DNA of 64,000 bases, taken from Physcomitrium patens. Taxonomy: Eukaryota; Streptophyta; Bryopsida; Funariales; Funariaceae. The translations under genes were made by a program, and so were the position numbers. Location of the stretch: positions 7,546,144 to 7,610,143 of the forward strand of contig NC_037254.1 in assembly GCF_000002425.4 (NCBI RefSeq), read 5' to 3'. Below are positions 1 through 14,793 of this stretch, piece by piece. The notes beneath the pieces are model-generated. The model searched no databases, had not been told where the DNA came from, and saw only the letters and a program-made list of their open reading frames with translations. Numbering within the stretch: the stretch's first letter is position 1; the number at the start of each line of letters is the position of its first letter.

Positions 1-2
1 GG

Positions 3-1346
3 GCAGGTTGGAGGCGGGGCAATATGGAGAGTGGTAGGTTGGGAACTCAGAATCAATTCCTCATTGGGCCCGCACTCATCCACATTGACATGGATGCTGA
101 ATTTTGTAAAATATAAAAAAAAAATTAAAATTTAAAAATAAAATATCATTTATTTATTTATTTTTAAGTGATTTTCTAAAAAATATAATTTTAATTCAAT
201 TTTATTGTACATTATTTAATGAACACAATATTTTAATAAAAGTATAAAGGTGCATTTAGCGTAATTATAGTGCTAAAAATGAAAAATATATTTAATTTTT
301 TAAATTTAAATAGTTAATTATTTAATTATTTTTAAAAATAAATTATATTAATATTATAAATTATAAAAACTAAAATACTTAAAAAGACTAATATTATGTC
401 AAGGATATGAATTTTAAAGAACTAAAAGATCAATAAATTCTTGTGTCACTCAAAAAGATTGAAAAAGCACTCAAATCTGTTATAATATGAAATAAGAGTG
501 GCTATTCTCAAAGACAAGAAGAAAAAAGGTCTTAAAATAAGATTAAAGATTAGAAAGGTGTTGATAAGAGTGAAAAAGGCTTCACTCTTGGCTCTACATA
601 TATTATCTAATTAGGAGTTATGTGGCAATGTTCTACAAGACCTCCAACACATATCCAATTTGCAACACAATTTGCAACTTGCAAGGTAAGTTTCCTATAT
701 GCACGCCACATTGTTAGCTTGTATCACAAGCTATCTATATGTGTAATACATGGCTTATTTGGTCAAGTTTCCAACTTATCAATCAACTATAAACATGTAT
801 AAAGTCAAATATGAATCTATGAAGCTTCTAAAAAGCTTTGTCATAAAATATATATATTAAACTCAAAACTAAGATATTTTATACATTACTAAATTTTAAA
901 GATTATTATCTTAAATTTGAACTATTTTGTTATCATAAAACTAAAATCCATTTATTTTAAAATATTTTTTTATTGAAATAATATATATATAATATATATA
1001 TTTTAAAATCATCTAAATAATTATACTTATAATTTTTAAATCTAGTTTTATGTAATATATATATATATATATATTTATATATTTAATATTTAATTAAAAA
1101 TTCAAATACTACATAAAAATATTATGAGTTGCAAGAATTCTTCTACAAAACAAAAGTATCATGTACACTATATGCTATTGTATACAATAACAAAAAAGAA
1201 TTATTTGAAGTAAGTGTGATCACTAAAAAGTAGAATTTAGAGGCAGCCCTTGAAAAAAATTTAATACTCATGTATTTAAATTTAGGATCTGAATGAGCCT
1301 ATTGAGGAATAGCTTTGAATTCCCAACTTGCATCCCTCCAACCTGC
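3..1346. repeat. Degenerate inverted repeat flanking about 1.2 kb
   Basis: The first 80 bases and the stretch 1285-1346 are imperfect inverted copies. Both contain a GCAGGTTGGAGG block, then an A(G/A)GTTGGGAA block, a TATTCCTCA/AATTCCTCA block and a terminal ATCC, with a roughly 20-base gap in one arm. The enclosed DNA is AT-rich and holds a reversed LTR fragment. This could be the ends of a decayed DNA transposon, but I see no transposase and no clear target duplication, and the left arm begins at the window edge. Confidence 0.4.
397..840 (-). repeat. Partial chromovirus LTR, reversed
   Basis: This stretch matches, block by block, the LTR of the minus-strand element C found at 31410-38347. 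It begins TGTCAAGG, the inverted form of the CCTTGACA LTR end. It keeps the RATATGAAT block, the AGACTAGAAAGG-like block, the 'aagagtgaa..cttc' block, a TATA-like tract and the 'ggtcaagtttccaactta' block. Similarity fades after about 840, so the 5' end of the LTR is lost. No internal element sequence adjoins it, so it is a solo or truncated LTR. Confidence 0.7.
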
Positions 1347-2640
1347 TTACTCTTGTGGTTTCTTATGTTTTCTCTCTCCGTTCATAGAAATCCAATGAGT
1401 GATTGAGAATTTCATCTAAGTTGCAATTGTAATCCAAAGGCCCACAATAGAAGAGCTAATCGATTGAATAAGAAGATTTTTATAATACATAGTAATAAGA
1501 AAGGAAGAAGAAGAGGCTGAGGCGGGACTGGTATTATATAGGGAAAGCACTATAGGTAGGTGAAGGTGATATGATTGAAGGCAACAAACTTCTATCAAGT
1601 GCCTCCGCTCTTTGAGCTAATCACATGCTAGCTAGATTTCATTGATTGTTACTAAGCCAATCCAAATTTTGATTGTAGTGACATATGCTAGTAGAATTTA
1701 TAATATTTTTATTTTATTTTACTAGCTAAAACTCATATTGTTGGCAACAAAAAAACATTACAAATTTTGTGTTGTAAACTTGAAGCTTCATATGGCATAA
1801 AACTCTGTGCCATTACATATTATGGTGCTTGCAAGCTCCACACAAAGTGATCTTGTAGTGCTACTCTCTGCAATATATAGCAATAATATGCAAAATTTTG
1901 ATATGCAATTGATTAAAAGCTAAGTTATTGCTTCACTTTTGATCAATATAATGAAATATACAACCAATCAAAGATGGTTTTTGTCTCTTTTGGTTTATCA
2001 TCCCTGAGCTATTTTATATAATAGATTTTTTGCTTTTATTTTATAGAAAATTTAGTTCTTTCACTTGACAGTGTTACATTCAATCCAACAATCAAATGTT
2101 ACTATTTTATATGAGCCGTAGAGATCTATTTTTTAGCCATTGCACAATGAATTTAATTAAAAATTTCAATTTTTAACATAATAACCATATATCATAACAA
2201 TAATAAGAATAGTGATTTATGAGTTTAAGCATGTATTATACAAATAATTATATTATACATACCAAATTTAAAACTTTTTCATGATTTTTATTAATACATT
2301 GATTTGAATGAAGAATTTTTTTTAAGCTTGGATTTTTAGTGGTTTGTAAATTTGACAATAAAAAATAAAAATGTAAAATACTATATAATATTATAAAATC
2401 TATGGGCAAATTATATTTTTTAATATAAAATTCTATTTATTCATTTTTTTAATTATTCGAAATAACATATTATTTTTTATTTTATTTATTAGATATTTGT
2501 GTATATATATATATATATATATATATAGATAATTAAAATAACATTCATATATCTCATAAGTATATATTAAGCAAGGTTATTAAATGCTAATAGTTCTTTA
2601 GTAAATTATAATATGTTCATTAGTAATTTTAAGTAGCATT

Positions 2641-2684
<44 letters not shown>

Positions 2685-2814
2685 GTTTACAAAAGAAATA
2701 AAGGATAAATTTATTTTTATTTTATATAAATATACATATATATGAGAATTTCTGAATACATTATATTCTATTTATATTTTGATTAGTAATTATGTTTATT
2801 ATAGTTTAATATTT

Positions 2815-2852
<38 letters not shown>

Positions 2853-3239
2853 ATTTAAATCATGTTATGTGACAATTGTTTTCACTTTTTTATTTAACAT
2901 ATAACATTTGAATATTTATCAATTATTTATTGATTAATTAGTCAATAAAATATCAAAATATTGTAACATATATATATTTTAAATTATCAAACATTAATTA
3001 TTTTATATTGAAATAAAATTAATGTGTTAGTTATTAATTATAATTTTCAAAAGTAAAATATAAATATTTTATTTTTTATATCAAAAAATATACAAAACAT
3101 ATTAAAGAAGATTTGATAACTTTATTTGATGTTGATTGCTAATTACAAATAATTTTGATGCATAAATAAAAAAACCCTAATTATCTTTTTACAAAACCTC
3201 CTTTAAATTATGCACCTTAAAATATGCACAATAGTATGC

Positions 3240-3270
<31 letters not shown>

Positions 3271-3600
3271 TCTCCAATAACTGTATATATTTTATTTGTA
3301 GTTATTTTTAGTATAGTTTCATTTATACATTAATTTTCTAACCTTTTATTTATTATCTAATCATTACAAAAACTAAAAAATCTTTAGAAAAATATGTTTG
3401 TTTAAGAATTTAAATGTTGTCAAAATTAATATAAAACCATGGGAAATGGTAAATGAAATAACACACAATACTTAAGGTTTTTTTTAATAATTTGTTGAAA
3501 AATAAAATCACTATCTCGTTAAGTTTTTGTCTCACACTGTAATAAAAAATCATATAATATTAACTCAATATTATTGGTGCTAAGAAGCTTAAAGCAAGAT
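841..3600. other. AT-rich spacer with TA microsatellites
   Basis: No coding frame longer than about 60 codons is credible here. Perfect or near-perfect (TA)n tracts lie at about 1055-1074, 2502-2526, 2645-2681, 2817-2850 and 3238-3266. Apart from these and the right arm of the inverted repeat near 1285-1346, I see nothing functional. Confidence 0.7.
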
Positions 3601-6600
3601 TGGCTCAACTGCAAGTCTCAAATGTTTTCGAGTGGCGCATCACTGACCTGTTGCAAAGGAACTTGTTGCCATGTGGTTTTGTGAAAGGCCGTTGCAGAAT
3701 GGGAAGATAAAGTGCCTCAACAAGCGAGGTGTGTGTTTGTCTCGTCGTGGAAGTGGTTTCTCTTCAGAGCCTAGAGAGATCGTCAAGGAGGCCGAACCAA
3801 CAGAAACTCCGTTGTTGAAACAGAAGAAGGAAGGGATGTGCATTTGGCTGCCATTGTGGTGACACCGCATCCTCATCATGTTGCACTGATTCCACTCGCG
3901 AAATCCTGGTTTTAGAAGCTGAGGCTGGCGAGAGTATGCGCTGAGCACGCAACGAAGATCTTGCCTCCACGACGACGATGCCGCAGACCAAGCTCATTGC
4001 ACACCAGGGATTCCGCCTAAATTAGATGGAACAGAGCACATATTTAGCTTCCAGTAGATTGTGAACAGTTGAGTGGATCCTATTATCGAGAGAAACTGGT
4101 TTCGCGCGTTTTTATAGCCGCTTTTGAGTCGGCTGTTATGTTTCGCTCAGGTTAGTGCAGAATCTTCCGAATGAGAAATTTGTTTACGCTTCTGAACCAC
4201 AGGATGCTACTGATACTGATGTTGCATTTTTTTCTCGGACTTGAAATGTTATTAATAGAACGTCCGCTAGCCATGTGGCAGTGTCACTACAGGTCGGACT
4301 TGCGAACGATCGAAACGTTAGGAATTTTTAGATTTGTTGGTGATATCTTTGTAGTTCTCCTTTTGTCTTTCGGCCCAGGTTGTGAGATAATGATATGTTC
4401 ACGGATAATGTTAGAAATTTTCGTGCTCTTCGGAGTGGAGCTGTTGGTGGAGGGAATTAATTTGTGATGCTGGAGTGTAATTGAGAGGACAATCTATGAC
4501 TTATCGCTGGGTAGCGCGGCTGTCTCAATGGAGATGGATGTGGTTGGTTTTGTTTCTAGCTCATTGCTTCACGTGAACATAGAACTTTCGAGTCTCTGTT
4601 TTCAGCATCATAATGGTACTCGAGTTGCACTGGTTGTAGGCCCTGCAGTTACTGGTCGTTGTCTGCATCTTTGATTCTTTTGGTTTTGAGCGTGCAAGCA
4701 ACTCCCCATCGTGTATCTCAAGGTTTTTTCACAAATTGTCCTGCATCCCTTTATTATTTTCAGTCACTTGGAATTCTTTTGGTGATATGTGACTCTGTTC
4801 CGCAGTGTCAGTGTGATCTTTACTGAAATTTCGAATTCTCTACCACTTACACTTTTTGAACGTGATCATCTATGGCGGTGATAAATCCGTTAAAACGGAT
4901 CATAAAATTTTGATACTAGAGAAAGTAAGGCCTCGGTAATCTACCCCCGGAGCCGTGATAAATTTGCAGATATGTTGAAGGTGAAATCATCTCTTTGTGT
5001 ACCGCAAAATTACGCACCACTAAAATATGAAGTTTATCCGAGCGCAGGATTGTCTAAAGCAAACAAGGGGCGTGATGGTTTCGACCCGGCAGTCCCAGAT
5101 CCGCTAATTCATGGATAGAACAATTCGAAGGAACAGCAAGTTAATAAAAAAAAAAAATTCCCCTTCGATAGCAGTGGTCTCTTCATAAATAGATAAGGTT
5201 TTTGCAGATCTTCTCGTGGCCTTGTCAATAAAAATCTGGTTGCAGTCTTACCTAGTTATTATTTCGAGTATTACGGGTGGTGACATTGGAGTTCACTAAA
5301 TACATCTTAGTCCACTCATTTGGAGATATTAAATCCAGTTGCGCAGAATTTTGCACACACGACTTTCAGTGATCATGTTTCTGATTCCAGACGCTCTAGG
5401 ACACTGACAGAGGAATGCGTCATTTCCTCATTTTCAGACAAAGTAGCTGGAAAATCGTAACGCACCGAGGACGTACAGGCCTCACCCGCGGTTTTCGAGC
5501 GGTGCTTTTGAAAAGATCGCTGATTGATGGAAAATTAGTCGCAGAGAACGCTGCAATCAAAATTTCCAAATCCACCCAATGTAGTCCCACCACTTCCCAC
5601 GAACACGAGGAGGTCAGTGTTTTCCCTATTTCCCCTAACAATCCATACAAAGCTTTTGGCGCCTCTTGTCAAAAATCAGGTACCACCTCAACTAAATTAT
5701 GCAAGAGAGGATATATGAATTTATTGGGGGCGTCAAGTGAGCGTCATGATAGAATTCTCTAGATGATGTATCTTAGTAAGAAGTAGCAAAACAATTTTCA
5801 TGATTTTAGGAGGATTTGATAAGTTGGCAACGAGGTGGATTGAAAGCATATGGGCTCTTCCTTATCTTTGTAGTTTAATTAATCAAAGTTTTATTGTCAT
5901 TATTGGTATTGTCATTATTAGTGGTACTGTCATTATTATATGAATTCTATGTACTTGTCGTTATTATACAAATATGAATAAATTTCACTGCTAAAAATTA
6001 TAAATTCACAAAGTAACTTTTTAGTTTTAAATTTGAGAATTGAGTAAAATTTATCACTGTCCTTTAGTACACAATTTTATAATGTGGATATGTCGATGTG
6101 AGTTATAATATAATGTCAAAATTTATAAAAAAGAAAAGAAAAAAACTAAAATCATCTGATAAATATAATGCATTGGGTTTACCATGTCTTTGTGTCAAAA
6201 ACTAAAAAATTAAAATGTAACCAAAGTTACATTATTATTACTTTATTTGCATCATTTTACTTTATTTTATTTTTATGTTTTCTATAATTATAATTCCAAT
6301 CATTTAAGTGATTTCAATCATGCAAAAACGATTGATTTACGTAAAATTGCCTAAATATTGTTTGTCCCAAATGATGCTTCATCATGAAGCATATTTTTTC
6401 AGAAAAATGGATTGAAATTAATATTGCGAATTAGAAGCCAAATCCAGTTAAGGTTATGGACATAAATTTGAGGTACTGTTCCCTAGCACCTACAATGTCA
6501 CAAAATTAGTGACCCCAGTGCAAGCATTGAAAACATAGTTTGACCTTATTCGGAGGAATACAGGTATGATGTATGGTGTCAACTGCTACATACTTGAGTG

Positions 6601-6780
6601 GCTGACAATGCAAAATCGGTTTCTTGTGGGCTTCTTAGCAATTGCATAACAGTGTTTCTAATTTACATTTCTGAAGGGTCGTATCCTTGAATTACAAAAA
6701 CCAAGATGTTATTCAAATACTCCATTCAAACCTTCTAAGGAGTAAAAGATTTGAATAACGACTTTCACATGAAGTTGTGA
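3600..6780. other. Lower-AT region without a supportable gene
   Basis: From about 3.6 to 5.8 kb the base composition resembles that of the genes further right rather than the flanking AT-rich spacer. Open frames of 60-115 codons exist on both strands (for example 5415-5762 +), but none joins to neighbours across plausible splice sites and none resembles a family I know. It may be gene remains or the untranslated part of a gene. The part from 5.8 to 6.7 kb is AT-rich spacer. Confidence 0.4.
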
Positions 6781-6783
6781 AGC

Positions 6784-7242
6784 TTGATTTACAACGCAGT
6801 TTACAGGGAGTTAAAAACCCAGTTGCTGATTGAACATCATTTTTCGACTAGCCAATCCAGCCGACAAGCATTTGAAGGACATGCAGCACCCTACTTGGCC
6901 CGGTCAGAGTTGAAAATCATCTACTATCAAGTGGTCATACAGCCTATATGGAGTTGCACAAACTCCTGATGATGGGCTGCAATGGTTGAAGCTCACCACA
7001 TTGCGAAGGATTACCTACTTCCAGGCTACTTCCAGGCTAGCATAAGTGCATCTTCTCATGCAGTACGAATGACGTCGTTCTGCAAGCATTACGACGATGC
7101 AACAACGGTGATCAGAGGTTTGAAAAAGCTCATCAGTGACTTGAAGTTATGGATTGAGTTGGTCAGGCTTGAGCATGGAGGATCAGCGAAGAGGAATGGT
7201 GAATGCTCTACTCTTTTAGCAGCCCATTACAGTTGTTGGTAG
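6784..7242 (+). pseudogene. Unidentified open frame broken by tandem TGA codons
   Basis: One reading frame runs for 153 codons, broken only by two adjacent TGA codons at about 6967-6972. The composition is protein-like, with a basic and amphipathic second half containing 'RGLKKLISDLKLWIELVRLEHGG'-type helical text (positions about 7114-7180). There is no ATG at the 5' end; the first ATG that opens a long stretch is at 6982 (86 codons). It lies just downstream of the last recognised exon of the minus-strand transporter gene, on the opposite strand. I do not recognise the family. It could be a gene fragment, an exon of an unmodelled gene, or chance. Confidence 0.25.
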
Positions 7243-7315
7243 ATAAAAAAGTAGACAGCTAGAGTTTTAAGGGTCCAAAAGATAATAAAAATTGTGTACA
7301 AAGAGAGGAGCGTAC

Positions 7316-9272
7316 CAGGGCTTAATCCTCCGAAGAGGGAGATGCTTCAAATACTGGTTGAACAGGAAAGTGGTCATAATGAGAATACTCCAGATGATCA
7401 TGGGAGAAGCTCTCAGGAATGAGGATTCTGCTTGCATACTATCAGTCTGACAGCAAAGCATGGTGAACGATGAATTGTGAATCACAAGTTGAGTGACAAG
7501 AAACCACAAGATGGATCTGCAATTGCACAAATATGCCATCACGTAATATTAGTGCCAATTTTAGTAGCACGACATTAGACTCATGCATTTCACAATTTGA
7601 AGAGAGCCTTTCTTCGTAACAACGCTACAGAGGAAGGTGACCAAGAGAAATCTATTGCTAAGTTGTTATATAGGGTAATTATCACGAAAAGGATGCTGTA
7701 AGATGATTATTTGTACATGTGATTATACTGGATGCTTGCAATACTCTTACTGCATAAGGACGGGTTGCTTCAGAATATCTGCAACTGTTGACCTCAGCTC
7801 TTGCCATAGCCCTCTTTGCACAACTTGCTCACTTTTGAAAACTTTAGGCCGTCCACTACTTGAACGCGGTTTTTCATTTAACTGCTCTGAATTTCTCGGA
7901 AGCTCCTTCACCTAACAATTGCTCCCATATCGTGACTGATTATGCATTTGCTAAATTATTAGTTCAATTATTTGCTTCACGTAGAGATTTAAACAGAGAA
8001 TCACCTGAAGATGAAGGTCTTCGATAGGATCATCCGCATCCGAGATGAAACTTTTGTGCATGTCTTCTTTTATATCTGAGCCCCCAATATTCTCAGCGAG
8101 TTCTGAACCTTTCTCCAGCCCATTTAGTCCTATCTCTATCCAGTCTCCATCATCCTCACCATCGTGTTGACGTTTAACTTCTTCCGTTGGTGGTGCGAAT
8201 GACTTTTCAACTTTCCCTACAAACCCTTCAGATTCAGATTTAAGATATGCAGCACATCGCTACTAATGAAGATAATCAACACTAAGTCGACGGTTAGACT
8301 TACCTTCGCCGTGGTCAATCCTCCAAGGCAACCTTAGAACCGTGGCAACCCCATCATAATCAGAGATGTGCCTCTCTTTGTCTACTGCCTGCAATATAAT
8401 TGTGTCCGAGTACTCCTCCTCTTCGCTTACACCATTAAGAATACCATAGCAATCCATCTCAACGTGGGACTCCTCCAGGATATCAGTGCTTATCATCCAG
8501 TAATCGAATTCCAATAGATTGTAGCTGCCTTCGTCAATCGCCGTAGCCACGTGGTTTCGCGTCTTGACGTCTAACAGGTCACACGCCAAGAGCTGCAACA
8601 ATGGGAACACTGACAAGAAAAGGAAAATGCCTTCGACATTGAAAACCGGTAACTCTAATTCACCGCAAATTCTACCAACAATTCCGCCAAATATCATAGA
8701 AAACCACGAGATCGGTTGCAAGTCAAAGTCAATCCTGGCAATCCAAAGAGTAAAAATCAATTGTGAGAATCAGTAGGTAAGTCTTTATAGCTGCAGCAAC
8801 AAGAGAGCTTCATCATGGAGAAAACTGCTGACCTTCTTGCCCTTGCTGCTCCGGCAACTACGACGTTCACGACCACGTCCAGCATGGCAGCGGCGATGTT
8901 CTGAGTAGCGAGAAATACCGTCAGATAAACGAAGGATGCCCTCGAATGCGCTATTTGTGCCAGTGTAATCCACAGGAGGAATAATAAAATGCTCGCGGCT
9001 GTCAGATAGGAAAGACGTTTATTGCCTCTGATTGGAAAAAAATATGATACAAAACTGCAAAACGCCGATCAAACATTAGCAATGACCCGTAATTGCATGC
9101 AACAAATGGAAGAAGTGAAAGACGTGAAGAAATTGGTCAACCTACCTAAAACTGGGCTTAACGCTCCAAGGGTAGGAGAATGTTGAGACTACAACTTGAG
9201 AAGCCGAGGAGTTGACCCTAAGCTTGTCTTTCATCTCACAAGAGGCTGCCATCCATGGTAAGGAGCGGAAAG
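7316..9272 (-). CDS. Folate-biopterin transporter (BT1/FBT) family gene, partial or truncated
   Basis: Six exons read on the minus strand with matching phases and GT-AG introns: 9146-9272, 8833-9054, 8304-8734, 8005-8225, 7751-7911 and 7316-7516. Together they give about 454 residues with no internal stop. The FBT family are MFS-type carriers of folates and pterins with about 12 helices, found in plastid envelope or plasma membrane. The match is motif by motif: FRSLPWMA followed by a KDKL helix, a PWSVKP segment, an FPI/RKSYL-like loop (here FPIRGNKRLSYL), the NIAAAMLDVVV helix, FGGIVGRICG, IFLFLSVFPLLQLL, a long acidic loop, WQELRSTVADILKQPVLMQ, then WFLVTQLVI and an LPLRRI end. The expected G-x-x-SD motif after PWSVKP is not conserved. 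The first exon with helix 1 and the last helices (the GISD...PPG.EGT region) were not found. It is either truncated at both ends or has exons I missed. Confidence 0.7.
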
Positions 9273-11351
9273 CTTGCAGACAATTAGTGCAGAGTCACTG
9301 TGGTTTGAAAAACACTCTCTGTGCTGCCAGTTCTTTTCAACTGAGGTTTTGCAGGGATATTTGGTCTCCTCTGATTGGACCTTCTCAGCGATTCCGTCAG
9401 CACTGTGCAGGGAAAAGTTCGTCGTTAAGTTGAATATAAATTCCATGGGTAGAAAGGATATTTTGCGAAGTTCCAACAGAAGGTTACGAAAGACAGGGAA
9501 TACGATTTATAGGTGTTTGGAATAGCTAGTATCCAGTTCATACCAAAGCGATGATGAACTTGGGGTCAGTTCTGATGAGAGTGGGGATAGTATAAATGAG
9601 AAGGGAGCTGATTCCAGAGAAGTCAAATATGGAATTTGTAATGTATGCGCGAAGGATGTTAAAGATTTGTTAAAACCACAAGAATTATTGAAAAATGTAT
9701 GGTACGTAGTTTCTGTAATGCATTGATAAGAATCTTGCAATCACAAGTGCCGCGCTATTGTGTTGGCAATAACTAGGCATCGCACGTTTAACTTCCAGAG
9801 AAAACATTATGTCCCCGTTCTCTCCCATGCACACCTGACACAATCGTGATGAGCTGTTCCTCTTGAATCACGAACGTCGAGCTTCTTCATTTCAATCAAT
9901 GGATTTATAAGGAAATGTTTGAAGCAACCACACACACAAGTGACCAAAATCTCAGAAACCTCGATTGGAAACGGAATTGAACAAACGAATCCACAAGCCC
10001 AGGGGAAAGGTTGATTTCATTTGACTGAATGGACGAAAATGAGCAGTGACGAAACGTTGACGATTAAATCATTCCTCAGTAACAGCATAGGTTAATTTTA
10101 AAGGGGCACCTCAAGCTACAATACGCGCATAAGGAATTGAGAATAAAGAAAATCACAGCAAGCACATGAGAACGGGATTTGCATTTGTGAATATTTTTTC
10201 CTTGAATAATGTTTTCGAATAACACCCAGCACGTCACAACTCATTCCACTTCTAGAACTCTGCGCGCAAACAGATCAAGAGAAGAAAACGACGACAGGGC
10301 GACGAAGCTGCGAAACCCAGCCAATCCACAAGAAGTTTTCGACCTGATTTAGGGCCCAACGCTCGTGAATCCCATCAAATGTACAGCAAGTGCTGTGATG
10401 AGTGGAGAGCGGACAAACTCACTAATCAATCCTGACCTTAATGCCTAGAATATTAAGTGCAGCAGCATGAGGCGATGCACTAACCATGAAATTCAGGAGT
10501 CCGTGTCTTGTTCGCCTTCTCGAGGGGGGGAAATTTTTTCCAGCAATCTGTAGCCTGACCTGCGGAGTACAGGAACAGTGGCCGAGGACTAGAAAGCCCG
10601 CACGCTACGACGGTAGGAATCGAAGAGGAACGTTGCATCAAAGCAGGCATTTCATGTGAAGCCTTCGAAGCTCTTCCGAAACGCTGCCTGCTCCTCTCCG
10701 TTTCGCAGCACACCCCGCCAATTTTAGGGCAAGGGACTCATATCCACGTAGACTGCCAGCTCGGCTAAGCAATGGCTGAGCTGGCTTGGCTTCCATGTCA
10801 GCAACCGAGGGGAATCGCCTTACGACAGCCTGAATCTTTCATTGATGTACGTCATGCGATTGTATTTATGAAAGTGTTTCCATATATTTAGGTTGTAATT
10901 CAATATAAATGAATGGTTTATTGCAAAGGAAGATTGAATTCTTTTGTAATATGTGGCAATATATGTGTGGAATGTTTTGTGTTGCTCATTCTTTACTAGC
11001 AATGTTAAAAAAATTCAATAAAAAATAAACATGTGGAATGTAAAAGATCAATGAAGTAATACTCATGTCTAGTTGCATACTGTGAATATTGATGAAGGGT
11101 TGTGATAAGTTTGATTAGTATTCTTATAAACATTGACAATGAAGTAATCCTTTGTGAATCTACTGAGTAAGCGAATTCCGAACATACTTTAGAAGCATAC
11201 GGTTGGGCATGCGACCGTAAAAGAAGGCGCACTGCGGCCAGCACTCGCGGAATGCTCCTTGCGATCACGTCGAATACCCAGCAGGGCAGGAAAGAAGAAG
11301 AAGAAGCAGAATCAGAAGCTGCTGCGATTAAGGGAAGAAGCAACCGGAGCG
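9273..11351. other. Spacer between transporter and hexokinase
   Basis: This is the divergent interval between the minus-strand transporter and the plus-strand hexokinase, so it should hold both promoters and leaders. A plus-strand frame open from 9526 to 9726 is acidic and ends near a donor-like TG|GTACGT at about 9712, but has no start. A possible transporter first exon with an ATG lies near 9890 on the minus strand, but I could not join it. The stretch 10260-10760 is GC-richer and promoter-like; 10840-11180 is AT-rich. Confidence 0.4.

Positions 11352-14793
<3,442 letters not shown>

Noticed and set aside
4171-4467. Hydrophobic 98-codon frame, possible small membrane protein
   Set aside because: No homology that I recognise, no neighbouring exons, and frames of this length are expected by chance in this stretch.
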